Source: Ralstonia mannitolilytica (GTDB lineage Bacteria > Pseudomonadota > Gammaproteobacteria > Burkholderiales > Burkholderiaceae). Taken from it: a DNA stretch of 43,326 bases. Position numbers and translations under genes: made by a program. Location: assembly GCF_905397375.1 (NCBI RefSeq), contig NZ_CAJPVG010000019.1, positions 1 to 43,326 on the forward strand, read 5' to 3'. The notes beneath the pieces are model-generated. The model had not been told where the DNA came from, made no database searches, and worked only from the letters and a program-made list of their open reading frames with translations. Positions 15,449 through 23,838 of the stretch are shown piece after piece. Each line of letters begins with the position of its first letter. Position 1 is the stretch's first letter.

Positions 15449-16312
15449 TCAATCGTTTCGCAGCTCCAGCAGCATCGGCTGGTGGTCTGATGCCCGTGTG
15501 GCGCTATTGACCTCAACGCGCAGCACGCGCGCCTTCAGCGGGTCGCTGATCAGCATGAAATCGCATGCGTAGGCCGGTTCCGTCCAGCCGGTGCGATCGT
15601 AGACGCCGAAGGTGGGCGGTTGCGGTGTCGCGCCATGGGCAATTTCCCAGGCGTCATGCAACGCTGGCGCTTGTGTGAGCGGCACGGTGGCGAGCCGCTT
15701 GGGGGTGGAATCCGGTTTGCAGTTGAAATCGCCGCAGATGACGGTCGACATGGTTTGTGCCAGCGGGCGGAACGGGCCGATGGCCGACTCGGGGCCGAGC
15801 TGCTGCGCCTCGCTTGCGCGCGCGCAGCCCTCGGCGTGAACGGCGCGCAGCGCATCAACCTGTGCCAGGCGCTGAAGCTCGGAGTAGTACTCCAGGTGCG
15901 TAGTCACGATGCGCAACGGACCGAAAGGTGCTAGCAGGATCGTCTCGATGGCCATGCGGGGCATGAACGGCGTAGCGTCGGGCGGGCAAGGCAGCGCGTG
16001 CCGGACGACGTGGAGCACCGGCAGGCGGGAAGCGATCGCGTTGCCGAAGCGTTGCACGTGCTGGCCGTCGTGCCGCTCCAGGGCGAAGCCGCCGATGACG
16101 CTGTACTCCCTGCCCAACGCATCCGTGAGCTCGCCCCATTGATCCGGACCCGGCTGGCCGGGCAGGGCGGTGAACCCGGATGTCAGTTCCTGCAGGCATA
16201 GGACGTCAAAGCGGCTCATGCGGTGAGCCTCGTCCAACTGGCGCGCAAGATCGACATGCCCGTCCACGCCGCGGCCCCACTGGATGTTCCACGTCAGGAT
16301 GACGGTGCTCAT
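15449..16312 (-). CDS. Endonuclease/exonuclease/phosphatase (EEP) family protein
   Basis: 287 residues. All EEP hallmarks are visible: TWNIQWGRG at the N-terminus, the metal ligand E42 in LCLQELTSG, ICGDFNCKPDS near 190, and the C-terminal ASDHQPMLLEL. These proteins are Mg2+-dependent phosphodiesterases or nucleases of the DNase I fold; whether this one acts on DNA, lipids or nucleotides is not clear. There is no signal peptide, so it is probably cytoplasmic. A strong ribosome site (GGAGG, minus strand, ~5 nt before the ATG) supports the start at 16312. It is convergent with rpoS and divergent from rlmD with a 58-bp shared control region. Confidence 0.9.
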   Translation of the reverse strand: MSTVILTWNIQWGRGVDGHVDLARQLDEAHRMSRFDVLCLQELTSGFTALPGQPGPDQWGELTDALGREYSVIGGFALERHDGQHVQRFGNAIASRLPVLHVVRHALPCPPDATPFMPRMAIETILLAPFGPLRIVTTHLEYYSELQRLAQVDALRAVHAEGCARASEAQQLGPESAIGPFRPLAQTMSTVICGDFNCKPDSTPKRLATVPLTQAPALHDAWEIAHGATPQPPTFGVYDRTGWTEPAYACDFMLISDPLKARVLRVEVNSATRASDHQPMLLELRND

Positions 16313-16329
16313 GGTGTCCTCCGGTATCT

Positions 16330-16335
16330 TACAAT
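16330..16335 (+). promoter_or_regulatory. rlmD promoter, -10 box
   Basis: TACAAT stands 35 nt before the chosen GTG start of rlmD and within the 58-bp divergent gap to the EEP gene. It excludes upstream in-frame starts for rlmD, which would be untranscribed from this promoter. Confidence 0.5.
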
Positions 16336-16370
16336 GCCGCCCTTGTCCTTTTATCCGCCCAGGCTCGCCC

Positions 16371-17816
16371 GTGTCTCAAGCTGCACCCAACGTCACGCCT
16401 TCGTCTCCTGATCCGGCAACCGGTGCGCCCGCCAAGGCGCCGCGTGGCCGAAGGAAGCCCGATATGCCGGTGGCTGGCCCGCTGGACGTCGTCTCGCTGG
16501 ACAACGAGGCGCGGGGCATCGGACGTCTGGCCAATGAAGACGGCACGCCCGGCAAGGTCGTGTTCGTAGAGGGCGCGCTGCCGGGCGAGCAGGTAACGTA
16601 CCGCAGCCATCGCGTGAAGCCGTCGTACGAGCAGGCGAGCGTGGTGAGCATTCTGCGCGCATCGCCGACGCGCGTGACGCCGCAATGCCAGTTCTTTGGC
16701 GTGTGCGGCGGTTGCTCGATGCAGCATCTGGACGCGCGCGCGCAGGTCGCCATCAAACAGCGCGTGCTTGAGGACGATCTGTGGCACCTGGCCAAGCTGC
16801 GTCCGGACGTTGTCTTCCGGCCGATTGCCGGACCGGATTGGGGCTATCGCTATCGTGCGCGTCTGACGGTGCGCCACGTTGCCGCCAAAGGCGGCGTGCT
16901 GGTGGGGTTTCATGAGCGCAAGAGCAGCTATGTGGCTGACATGACGTCGTGCGAGATTCTGCCGCCGCACGTCTCGGCGCTGCTGGTGCCGTTGCGCGAA
17001 CTGGTGGGGCGCTTGTCCATCGTCCAGCGCATGCCCCAGATCGAGCTGGCGGTCGGGCAGGATGTGACCGCGCTGGTGCTGCGCGTTCTGGAGCCACTCA
17101 CGTCCGCCGACGAAGCCGAACTGCGTGCCTTTGCCGACCGGCATAACGTCCAGTTCTGGCTGCAGCCGAAGGGCCCTGACACGGTCTACCCGTTCTATCC
17201 GCTGGATCGCGCGCTGACGTACACGCTGCCGGAGTTCGGTATCACGATGCCGTTCAAGCCGACGGATTTCACGCAGGTCAATCACCAGATCAACCGGGTG
17301 CTGATGTCGCGGGCGTTGAAACTGCTCGACGCGCAGCCTGGGGATCGGCTGCTCGACCTCTTCTGCGGGATCGGAAATTTCACGCTCCCGATGGCCACGC
17401 GCGCCCGCGAGGTCATGGGCATCGAAGGCAGCGAAGCCCTGACCACCCGCGCTCTGGCCAACGCCAAACACAACGGTTTGGACGCGAAGACCTCATTTGC
17501 CTGCCGCAACCTGTTCGAAGTGACGGCCGATGATATCGCTGCGCTGGGCAAGTTTGATCGCTGGCTGATCGACCCGCCTCGGGAGGGGGCGCTGGCGGTG
17601 TCCAAGGCGCTGGCCGAGTTGTCGCAACGCGGCGCCGATGCGGCCGACCTCCTGCCGAAGCGGATCGTCTATGTGTCGTGCAATCCGTCCACCTTGGCGC
17701 GCGATGCGGGTTTGCTGGTGCACGAGGCCGGCTATCGGCTTGCGGGGGCGGGCGTGGTGAACATGTTCCCGCACACGTCCCACGTGGAGTCGATCGCTGT
17801 ATTCGAGCGGGGCTGA
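16371..17816 (+). CDS. rlmD: 23S rRNA (uracil(1939)-C(5))-methyltransferase RlmD
   Basis: 481 residues from GTG 16371; earlier in-frame codons overlap the divergent gene's leader. Order: TRAM RNA-binding domain at ~33-100 (SLDNEARGIGRLANEDGTPG), a [4Fe-4S] site C106, C112, C115 and C194 (CQFFGVCGGC, SCEILPPH), SAM motif LLDLFCGIGNFTLPMA (327-342), DPPREGA (401-407), and the catalytic cysteine C437 in YVSCNPSTLARD. The enzyme forms m5U1939 of 23S rRNA. The four cysteines and TRAM domain favour RlmD over TrmA. The first ~30 residues are low-complexity, so the exact start is uncertain. Confidence 0.92.
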   Translation: MSQAAPNVTPSSPDPATGAPAKAPRGRRKPDMPVAGPLDVVSLDNEARGIGRLANEDGTPGKVVFVEGALPGEQVTYRSHRVKPSYEQASVVSILRASPTRVTPQCQFFGVCGGCSMQHLDARAQVAIKQRVLEDDLWHLAKLRPDVVFRPIAGPDWGYRYRARLTVRHVAAKGGVLVGFHERKSSYVADMTSCEILPPHVSALLVPLRELVGRLSIVQRMPQIELAVGQDVTALVLRVLEPLTSADEAELRAFADRHNVQFWLQPKGPDTVYPFYPLDRALTYTLPEFGITMPFKPTDFTQVNHQINRVLMSRALKLLDAQPGDRLLDLFCGIGNFTLPMATRAREVMGIEGSEALTTRALANAKHNGLDAKTSFACRNLFEVTADDIAALGKFDRWLIDPPREGALAVSKALAELSQRGADAADLLPKRIVYVSCNPSTLARDAGLLVHEAGYRLAGAGVVNMFPHTSHVESIAVFERG

Positions 17817-17839
17817 CCCCCAGGCACGGACAAAGAAAA

Positions 17840-17867
17840 ACCGGCGCACCGGGCGCCGGTTTTTTTT
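17840..17867. terminator. Bidirectional terminator between rlmD and yccA
   Basis: ACCGGCGC (17840-17847) pairs with GCGCCGGT (17853-17860), five-base loop, followed by a run of eight T on the + strand and preceded by five A, so it works in both directions. It serves the convergent rlmD and YccA-like genes. Confidence 0.92.
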
Positions 17868-17888
17868 CGCTATTGACTGCGACGAGGT

Positions 17889-18590
17889 TCAGTCGCGATT
17901 GCCGCCGAAGATGCCGAGGATCGCCAGCAGGTTCGTGAAGATGTTGTAGACGTCCAGATAGATCGCCAAGGTGGCGGTGACGTAGTTCGTTTCGCCGCCG
18001 TTCACGATGCGCTGCACGTCAAACAGGATGTAGGCCGAGAAGATCGCAATGGCCAGCACCGAGATCGTCAGCATCATCGCCGGCAACTGCAGCCAGATAT
18101 TGGCCACCGAACCGACGATCAGCACCAGCACGCCCATGAACAGCCACTTGCCCAGGCCCGAGAAGTCGCGTTTGCTGACCGTGGCCACCGTCGCCATCAC
18201 GCCAAAGATGATCGCCGTGCCGCCAAACGCCGTCATGATCAGCGACGCGCCGTTCGAAAAGCCCAGGATCATGCCGATCAGGCGCGAGAGCATCAGCCCC
18301 ATGAAGAACGTGAAGCCGAGCAGCAGGGCGACGCCCACGCCGCTGTTCTTGAAGCGCTCGATCGCATAGAAGAAGCCGAAAGCCACCGCCATGAAGACGA
18401 CGAAGCCGATCAGTGGGTTACGCCCCATCAGGTTGAAACCGGTGGCGACGCCGATCCACGCACCGAGGATGGTGGGAATCATGGAAAGTGCGAGCAGCCA
18501 ATAGGTATTGCGCAGCACGCGGTTGCGGACGGCCAACGCGCCGGCGGTGCCGGAAGCGCCAAAACCGTACGTGTTGAGTTGGTTGTCCAT
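17889..18590 (-). CDS. Bax inhibitor-1/YccA family membrane protein
   Basis: 233 residues with about seven hydrophobic spans and a short soluble N-terminus (MDNQLNTYGFGASGT), as in the BI-1/YccA/YbhL family. Typical pieces are VLRNTYWLLALSMIPTILGA, FTFFMGLMLSRLIG, and the C-terminal LYLDVYNIF-like segment (ATLAIYLDVYNIFTNLLAIL) with acidic residues in the membrane. It is an inner-membrane protein. In E. coli YccA interacts with FtsH/HflKC, and hflK and hflC are also in this window, though far away. AAGGAG on the minus strand, ~5 nt before the ATG at 18590, supports the start. An upstream minus-strand extension in frame lacks any support. Confidence 0.92.
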   Translation of the reverse strand: MDNQLNTYGFGASGTAGALAVRNRVLRNTYWLLALSMIPTILGAWIGVATGFNLMGRNPLIGFVVFMAVAFGFFYAIERFKNSGVGVALLLGFTFFMGLMLSRLIGMILGFSNGASLIMTAFGGTAIIFGVMATVATVSKRDFSGLGKWLFMGVLVLIVGSVANIWLQLPAMMLTISVLAIAIFSAYILFDVQRIVNGGETNYVTATLAIYLDVYNIFTNLLAILGIFGGNRD

Positions 18591-18697
18591 GCGAACTCCT
18601 TGGGTAAATGACATTGCAGACAATGCGACGACGCACCGAATGTGGCATCCGAGGTGAGCTTTTGCAAGCCGCATCGTCCCTACTTGGAGGAAAGAGC

Positions 18698-18787
18698 ATG
18701 CCACGCGGTTCCAGCATTCGGGCGATCCTGACGTCGCAGGACGGCCGGCGGAGGTGCTTTTCTGGGCGCACGGTAAGGCGATGCTAA
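18698..18787 (+). CDS. Possible small ORF, 29 residues
   Basis: ATG 18698 follows TGGAGG (18685-18690) with 7 nt spacing, a better ribosome site than most genes here. The product begins MPRGSSIRAILTSQDG and is basic, with eight arginines. It ends at TAA 18785-18787. No family is recognised and no promoter is evident. It may be chance; only conservation or ribosome profiling could settle it. Confidence 0.2.
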   Translation: MPRGSSIRAILTSQDGRRRCFSGRTVRRC

Positions 18788-18903
18788 GCCTGCACCCTCC
18801 CGCCCGACCGCAGACGGCTTGAGTGATTAACGAGGCTCTCGCGAATGCTGCTCTGGCAAGGGACGGTTGCACCGTTTGCCATCCAACCCTGCCGCTCGCG
18901 TGC

Positions 18904-18909
18904 TAGAAT
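18904..18909 (+). promoter_or_regulatory. ndk promoter, -10 box
   Basis: TAGAAT lies 46 nt before the ndk ATG; the leader contains the ribosome site TGGAG. No strong -35 at 17-bp spacing. Confidence 0.45.
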
Positions 18910-18955
18910 CTAACGTTTATCTTTGATGTAACACCTTCATTTTTTGGAGTTTTTG

Positions 18956-19381
18956 ATGGCGATCGAACGCACCCTCTCGATTATCAAGCCGGACGCCGTG
19001 GCCAAGAACGTCATCGGCCAGATCTATGCCCGTTTCGAAGGCGCTGGCCTGAAGATCGTCGCGGCCAAGATGGTCCACCTGTCGCGCGCTGAAGCCGAGC
19101 AGTTCTACGCCGTGCACAAGGAGCGTCCGTTCTTCAAGGATCTGGTCGACTTCATGATCTCGGGCCCCGTGATGGTTCAGGTGCTGGAAGGCGAAAACGC
19201 CATTGCCAAGAACCGCGACCTGATGGGCGCAACGGACCCGAAGAAGGCTGAGAAGGGCACGATCCGCGCCGATTTTGCCGACAGCATTGACGCCAACGCC
19301 GTGCACGGCTCGGACGCTGCTGAAACGGCTGCCGTGGAAGTGGCTTTCTTCTTCCCGGGCCTGAACATTTACAGCCGCTAA
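18956..19381 (+). CDS. ndk: Nucleoside diphosphate kinase
   Basis: 141 residues, the exact usual size. Seen: ERTLSIIKPDAVAKNVIG at the N-terminus, the catalytic histidine H117 in NAVHGSDA, and the ending FFFPGLNIYSR. The enzyme passes phosphate from ATP to other NDPs through phospho-His117. The ATG at 18956 has TTGGAG 6 nt upstream (18944-18949). The next gene rlmN starts 42 bp downstream without a terminator, so ndk may lead the rlmN-to-der gene cluster. Confidence 0.97.
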   Translation: MAIERTLSIIKPDAVAKNVIGQIYARFEGAGLKIVAAKMVHLSRAEAEQFYAVHKERPFFKDLVDFMISGPVMVQVLEGENAIAKNRDLMGATDPKKAEKGTIRADFADSIDANAVHGSDAAETAAVEVAFFFPGLNIYSR

Positions 19382-19423
19382 GCGTCAACGCTAGACTGGA
19401 TTGGCGGTTTTGGGTTGCAACTC

Positions 19424-20575
19424 ATGAGCGATGTGGTGAATCTCCTCGATTTCGACGCACAGGGCCTTCTCGCGTACTGCGAGGGCCTGGGCGAGAAGTC
19501 GTTCCGCGCCAAGCAATTGCAGCGCTGGATTCACCAGTCCGGCGCGTCTGACTTTGCCGAGATGACCGATCTCGCCAAGTCGCTGCGCGAAAAGTTGGCA
19601 ACCCGGGCCGTCATCCAGGCGCCGGCGGTCATTTCCGATCACCTCTCGTCGGACGGCACCCGCAAGTGGTTGGTCGACGTGGGGCAGGGCAATGCCGTCG
19701 AGACGGTCTACATCCCGGAAGAGACGCGCGGCACACTGTGCGTGTCGTCTCAGGCCGGGTGCGCCGTCAACTGCCGGTTCTGTTCGACCGGCAAGCAGGG
19801 GTTTTCACGCAACCTCACCACGGGCGAGATCATCGGGCAGCTCTGGATGGCTGAATTTGCCATGCGCAAGCAGCTCGGCCGCGGTCCCAAGGATGACCGT
19901 GTCATCACCAACGTCGTGATGATGGGCATGGGCGAGCCGCTGCTGAACTATGACGCGGTGGTGCCGGCGCTGTCGCTGATGCTCGACGACAATGCATACG
20001 GCCTTTCGCGCCGTCGGGTGACGGTGTCCACGTCCGGCGTGGTGCCGATGATGGATCGCCTGTCACGCGATTTGCCGGTGGCGCTGGCTGTGTCGCTGCA
20101 TGCGTCCAACGACGCGCTGCGCGACGTGCTCGTGCCGCTCAACAAGAAGTATCCGCTGGCCGAACTGATGGCTGCCTGCCGGCGCTATCTCGAGTTCGCG
20201 CCGCGCGACTTCATCACCTTCGAATACTGCATGCTCGACGGCGTCAATGACACGGTCGAGCACGCCCGCGAACTGCTGCGCGTCGTGGCCGACGTGCCGT
20301 GCAAGTTCAACCTCATTCCGTTCAACCCGTTCCCGGAGTCCGGGTTGAAGCGTTCGAACAACGAGCAGATCCGTCGCTTTGCCCAGGTGCTGCTGGATGC
20401 CGGCATCGTGACCACCATTCGCAAGACACGTGGCGACGACATCGATGCCGCCTGCGGTCAGCTGGCGGGTGAGGTTAAGGACCGTACGCGCCTCGCGGAG
20501 CGCGGCAAGTTCGGCAAGATCGTCCCGGTTCCCGTGGTCGGAGCCGACTCCACTGAACGTATGGGTACCGCATGA
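19424..20575 (+). CDS. rlmN: Dual-specificity rRNA/tRNA methyltransferase RlmN (radical SAM)
   Basis: 383 residues. The radical-SAM cluster cysteines are C113, C117 and C120 (CAVNCRFC). The two catalytic cysteines expected in RlmN are C106 (TLCVSSQAG) and C344 (DAACGQLAG). Other marks are MMGMGEPLLNYD (166-177), SLHASND (224-230) and GVNDT. RlmN makes m2A2503 in 23S rRNA and m2A37 in some tRNAs. An in-frame TTG at 19415 is an alternative start; no clear ribosome site is seen for either. Its stop overlaps the pilW start (ATGA, 20572-20575). Confidence 0.96.
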   Translation: MSDVVNLLDFDAQGLLAYCEGLGEKSFRAKQLQRWIHQSGASDFAEMTDLAKSLREKLATRAVIQAPAVISDHLSSDGTRKWLVDVGQGNAVETVYIPEETRGTLCVSSQAGCAVNCRFCSTGKQGFSRNLTTGEIIGQLWMAEFAMRKQLGRGPKDDRVITNVVMMGMGEPLLNYDAVVPALSLMLDDNAYGLSRRRVTVSTSGVVPMMDRLSRDLPVALAVSLHASNDALRDVLVPLNKKYPLAELMAACRRYLEFAPRDFITFEYCMLDGVNDTVEHARELLRVVADVPCKFNLIPFNPFPESGLKRSNNEQIRRFAQVLLDAGIVTTIRKTRGDDIDAACGQLAGEVKDRTRLAERGKFGKIVPVPVVGADSTERMGTA

Positions 20576-21363
20576 AGCGTTGGTCGACTGCTGTCAGTCT
20601 GGTCTTCACGCTGGCAGCCGCCGGGTGCGCATTGCCGCCGCCGGCCCAGACGCAAGACGTCAAGACGCTCTCCGATCAGACCGATAACACCAGCCGGCGT
20701 GCCGCGATCCGGCTGCAGTTGGCGACGCAATATCTCGAGGCGGGCCAGGCGGCGACGGCTCTTGATGAAATCAAGAACGCCATCGCCATCGATCCGAACG
20801 TGCCAGGCGCGTATCACATCCGGGCGCTGGCTTACATGAACCTCGGGCAACACGAGCTGGCCGACGACAGTTTCCGACGGGCGTTGGCGGCCGCACCCCA
20901 GGATGGCGACTTGCTGAATAACTACGGGTGGTTCCTGTGCTCGCAGGGCGGCAAGCCCGAGCAGGGCATGGCGATGCTTCGCCGGGCGATCGAGGCACCC
21001 GCGGCGGGCAGCCCCGCCAAACCATGGACCAACCTCGGTGTCTGCCAGATGCGACAGGGCGATCTGGATGGCGCAGAGAAAAGCCTCACGCGCGCCACCT
21101 ATATCGACGCCAACAATCCGCTGACCAACCTCACGTTGGCACAGCTCTATTACAAGCGCCGCGAATACGCGCGCGCCATGCCGTTCATCGAACGCGTCAA
21201 CGGCCGCGGCAACCCGACGGCCGAGAGCCTGTGGTTGGGCGCGCGCATCGCCCGCCGCCTCGGTGACATCTCGCAGCAGAACGCATGGAGCGCGCAGTTG
21301 CAGCGCCGCTTCCCAAATGCGCCCGAAGAGGCGGCTTTCGAACGAGGAGCATGGGATGACTGA
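20572..21363 (+). CDS. pilW: Type IV pilus biogenesis lipoprotein PilW/PilF (TPR)
   Basis: 263 residues. A lipoprotein signal with Cys19 in the lipobox AAAGC is followed by TPR repeats (LATQYLEAGQAATALDEIKN, PGAYHIRALAYMNLGQHELA, AKPWTNLGVCQMRQGDLDGA, NPLTNLTLAQLYYKRREYAR). In Neisseria and Pseudomonas the homologue is the outer-membrane pilotin or stability factor for type IV pili. The start codon overlaps the rlmN stop, so translation is coupled. Its own end overlaps the rodZ start by 8 nt. The rlmN-pilW-rodZ-ispG-hisS order is conserved in beta- and gammaproteobacteria. Confidence 0.92.
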   Translation: MKRWSTAVSLVFTLAAAGCALPPPAQTQDVKTLSDQTDNTSRRAAIRLQLATQYLEAGQAATALDEIKNAIAIDPNVPGAYHIRALAYMNLGQHELADDSFRRALAAAPQDGDLLNNYGWFLCSQGGKPEQGMAMLRRAIEAPAAGSPAKPWTNLGVCQMRQGDLDGAEKSLTRATYIDANNPLTNLTLAQLYYKRREYARAMPFIERVNGRGNPTAESLWLGARIARRLGDISQQNAWSAQLQRRFPNAPEEAAFERGAWDD

Positions 21364-22435
21364 ACGCGACGCGGCAGGTGCAGCCGATCTCTCTTACGGT
21401 ACGGCGCCTGCCTCGAATCCCCCTGCCGCATCACCGGAGCGTGACGAGGCATTGCGTGAGATTGCCGAGCGGCTGCGCGCTGGCCGCGAGCGCCAGCGCC
21501 AGACGGTCGAAGACCTGGCGACGCGCCTCAAGGTGGCGCCTGCCAAGCTGTACGCGGTGGAGTCGGCAGATCTTGCAGCCTTGCCGGACATGACGTTTGC
21601 CAAGGGGCTGATCCGCGCCTACGCGCGTGCATTGCAGGTCGACGTCGACGATCAACTCACCCGCCTGAATGCGCGGGCGTCGGTAGCCAACATCGGCTTG
21701 CGACCGGAGGGTGGCCTGGGCGAGTCGTTTTCCGACAAGCCGAGCTTCGCCAGACGCCGCGGGGGTGGCCGCTGGCTCATTGGCGTGCTCCTCGCGGTAC
21801 TGGTAGCTGGCGGCGCGCTGGCCGGCATGGACAAGCTCAAGGCGTGGCTCGCCACGCAGACCGCTGCAACGCAGAGCGCGCAGTCCGGCGAAAAGGAAGC
21901 GCCGGCCGGCGACCAGCCTGCACCGACGCGGGCGGGTGAGGCCCCTGCGCCCGCTGCTGCACCAGAAACGCCGACCGCTTCGATGCCCACGCCGCTGGCG
22001 CCCGCTGCACCGGCCGCGCCGGCCTCCGGTGTTGTGACGGCGCCGCTTGCGCCACCGCCCTCGCTGCCGCGCTCGGACAATGGTGCCGCGCCGGCAGCGG
22101 CTGCCGGCGTCGTCAAGGCGGCAGTTGTCAATGTCGATGCACCGGTGTCCGGGCCGGCGAGCGAGGCTGCCAAAGCCGCCGATCAACCGGCTGGCAATGG
22201 CACGGTGTCGGTCCGCTTTTCGGGCGCGTCGTGGTATGAGATCAAGGACAAGTCCGGCAAGACGATCGGCAGCGGGCTCTCCAAAGAGGGCGATGCACGC
22301 GAACTGACGGGGACGCCGCCGTTCAAGGTCGTCTTCGGCAATGCCGAGGCGGTCGAGTCCTTGACGGTTGGCGGCGCGCCGATCGATATCCAGAAGTACG
22401 CCCGCAACCGCGTGGCGCGGGCTACGTTGCCCTGA
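21356..22435 (+). CDS. rodZ: RodZ-like helix-turn-helix membrane protein
   Basis: 359 residues. Order: short N-terminal tail, cytoplasmic helix-turn-helix (HTH_25 type) at ~32-100 (LREIAERLRAGRERQRQTVE, LATRLKVAPAKLYAVESAD, GLIRAYARAL), positively charged ARRRGGGR and one transmembrane span (~140-157), a long periplasmic Ala/Pro-rich linker (~165-275), and a beta-rich C-terminal DUF4115 domain (VSVRFSGASWYEIKDKSGK). RodZ couples MreB to the cell-wall elongation machinery. GAGGAG (21345-21350) precedes the ATG by 5 nt. The in-frame upstream extension lies inside pilW and is rejected. Confidence 0.9.
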   Translation: MTERDAAGAADLSYGTAPASNPPAASPERDEALREIAERLRAGRERQRQTVEDLATRLKVAPAKLYAVESADLAALPDMTFAKGLIRAYARALQVDVDDQLTRLNARASVANIGLRPEGGLGESFSDKPSFARRRGGGRWLIGVLLAVLVAGGALAGMDKLKAWLATQTAATQSAQSGEKEAPAGDQPAPTRAGEAPAPAAAPETPTASMPTPLAPAAPAAPASGVVTAPLAPPPSLPRSDNGAAPAAAAGVVKAAVVNVDAPVSGPASEAAKAADQPAGNGTVSVRFSGASWYEIKDKSGKTIGSGLSKEGDARELTGTPPFKVVFGNAEAVESLTVGGAPIDIQKYARNRVARATLP

Positions 22436-22491
22436 ACCGTTTTATGTTTGAACGGTGCGTCGCCTGAGTCGGCGGCGCGCTTTGTCTGACC

Positions 22492-23778
22492 ATGGAAATC
22501 TCCACGCCTCTCGATTGCGCTCCCGCCTTGGCCGGCCCGTTGCCGCGCCGGAATTCGCGCCCGGCAGAAATCCGCTGGGGTGATCGCATTGTGCGTGTGG
22601 GCGGCGATGCGCCGGTCTGCGTGCAATCCATGACGAATACCGACACCTCGGATGCCATCGGCACGGCAATCCAGGTGAAGGAGCTCGCGCGCGCGGGGTC
22701 GGAACTCGTCCGCATCACGGTGGATACGCCGGCCGCAGCCGCAGCCGTGCCGGCCATTCGCGAGCAGCTCGATCGCATGGGCGTCGATGTGCCGCTGGTG
22801 GGCGACTTCCACTACAACGGGCACAAGCTGCTGCAGGATTTCCCCGAGTGTGCGCAGGCGCTGTCGAAATACCGCATCAACCCGGGCAACGTGGGGCAGG
22901 GCGCCAAGCGCGATACACAGTTCGCGCAGATGATCGAGATCGCGTGCCGCTATGAAAAGCCGGTGCGTATCGGCGTGAACTGGGGCAGTCTCGATCAGGA
23001 TCTGCTCGCCCGGATCATGGACGAGAACGCCAAGCGCACCGTGCCCTGGGACGCCCGAGCCGTGATGGTCGAGGCGCTGATCACCTCGGCGATCCAGTCT
23101 GCACGCAAGGCGGAAGAGCTCGGGTTGCCGGGCAACCAGATCATCCTGTCGTGCAAGGTTTCGGCGGTGCAGGATCTGATTGCGGTCTACCGCGAGCTGG
23201 CGCGCCGTTGCAATTACGCGCTGCATCTGGGTCTGACGGAGGCCGGGATGGGCAGCAAGGGCATCGTCGCTTCGACCGCGGCGCTGGCGGTGCTGCTGCA
23301 GGAAGGCATTGGCGACACGATCCGGGTTTCGCTGACACCGGAGCCCGGTGCGCCGCGCGAGAAGGAAGTCATCGTGGCACAGGAGATCCTGCAGACCATG
23401 GGGCTGCGCAACTTCACGCCGATGGTCATCGCATGCCCCGGGTGCGGCCGTACAACCAGTACCGTGTTCCAGGAACTGGCCGCGCGCATCCAGTCGTACC
23501 TGCGCGAGCAGATGCCGATGTGGAAGGTGCAGTACCCCGGTGTCGAAGAGATGACCGTGGCCGTGATGGGCTGCATCGTCAATGGCCCGGGCGAGAGCAA
23601 GCACGCCAATATCGGCATTTCACTGCCGGGCACGGGCGAGTCTCCGGCAGCGCCGGTGTTCGTCGACGGCGTGAAGGTGAAGACGCTGCGCGGCGAACGC
23701 ATCGCCGAAGAGTTCCAGATCATCGTCGACGAATATGTGCGCACCCATTACGGGGCGCAGGCTGTGACGGCGGCATAA
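22492..23778 (+). CDS. ispG: 4-hydroxy-3-methylbut-2-enyl diphosphate synthase IspG
   Basis: 428 residues, the long proteobacterial form. [4Fe-4S] ligands are C315 and C318 (ACPGCGRTT) and C361 (MGCIVNGPGES, with E368). Other marks: QSMTNTDTSDAIGTAIQVKE, LVGDFHYNGHKLL, YRINPGNVG, GVNWGSLD, GLTEAGMGSKGIV. It converts MEcPP to HMBPP, the penultimate step of the non-mevalonate isoprenoid pathway. It starts 56 bp after rodZ, with no strong ribosome site at the ATG (22492). Gene order with rodZ and hisS is conserved. Confidence 0.97.
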   Translation: MEISTPLDCAPALAGPLPRRNSRPAEIRWGDRIVRVGGDAPVCVQSMTNTDTSDAIGTAIQVKELARAGSELVRITVDTPAAAAAVPAIREQLDRMGVDVPLVGDFHYNGHKLLQDFPECAQALSKYRINPGNVGQGAKRDTQFAQMIEIACRYEKPVRIGVNWGSLDQDLLARIMDENAKRTVPWDARAVMVEALITSAIQSARKAEELGLPGNQIILSCKVSAVQDLIAVYRELARRCNYALHLGLTEAGMGSKGIVASTAALAVLLQEGIGDTIRVSLTPEPGAPREKEVIVAQEILQTMGLRNFTPMVIACPGCGRTTSTVFQELAARIQSYLREQMPMWKVQYPGVEEMTVAVMGCIVNGPGESKHANIGISLPGTGESPAAPVFVDGVKVKTLRGERIAEEFQIIVDEYVRTHYGAQAVTAA

Positions 23779-23800
23779 GCGCCCACAGCACAATCGACTG

Positions 23801-23826
23801 GCCGGCACCGCAGAGGCGCCGGCTTT
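23801..23826 (+). terminator. Hairpin between ispG and hisS
   Basis: GCCGGCACC (23801-23809) pairs with GGCGCCGGC (23815-23823) with one A-C mismatch, followed by only TTTT. A partial terminator or attenuator ahead of hisS is plausible. Confidence 0.5.
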
Positions 23827-23838
23827 TAACGTGACATC

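Larger units (their letters stand above)
18591..18955. other. 365-bp divergent intergenic region, yccA-like / ndk
   Basis: It must hold both gene promoters. Seen: a -10-like TAGAAT at 18904-18909 for ndk, and a 29-codon + strand ORF (18698-18787) with a strong ribosome site, described separately. I see no RNA gene, repeat or transposon remnant. Confidence 0.6.

Noticed and set aside
14283..15452. 389-codon minus-strand frame opposite rpoS
   Set aside because: Shadow of rpoS; no start signal or recognisable domain.
16284..16370. Longer RlmD N-terminus from 16284
   Set aside because: It would start inside the divergent EEP gene and upstream of the -10 box at 16330.
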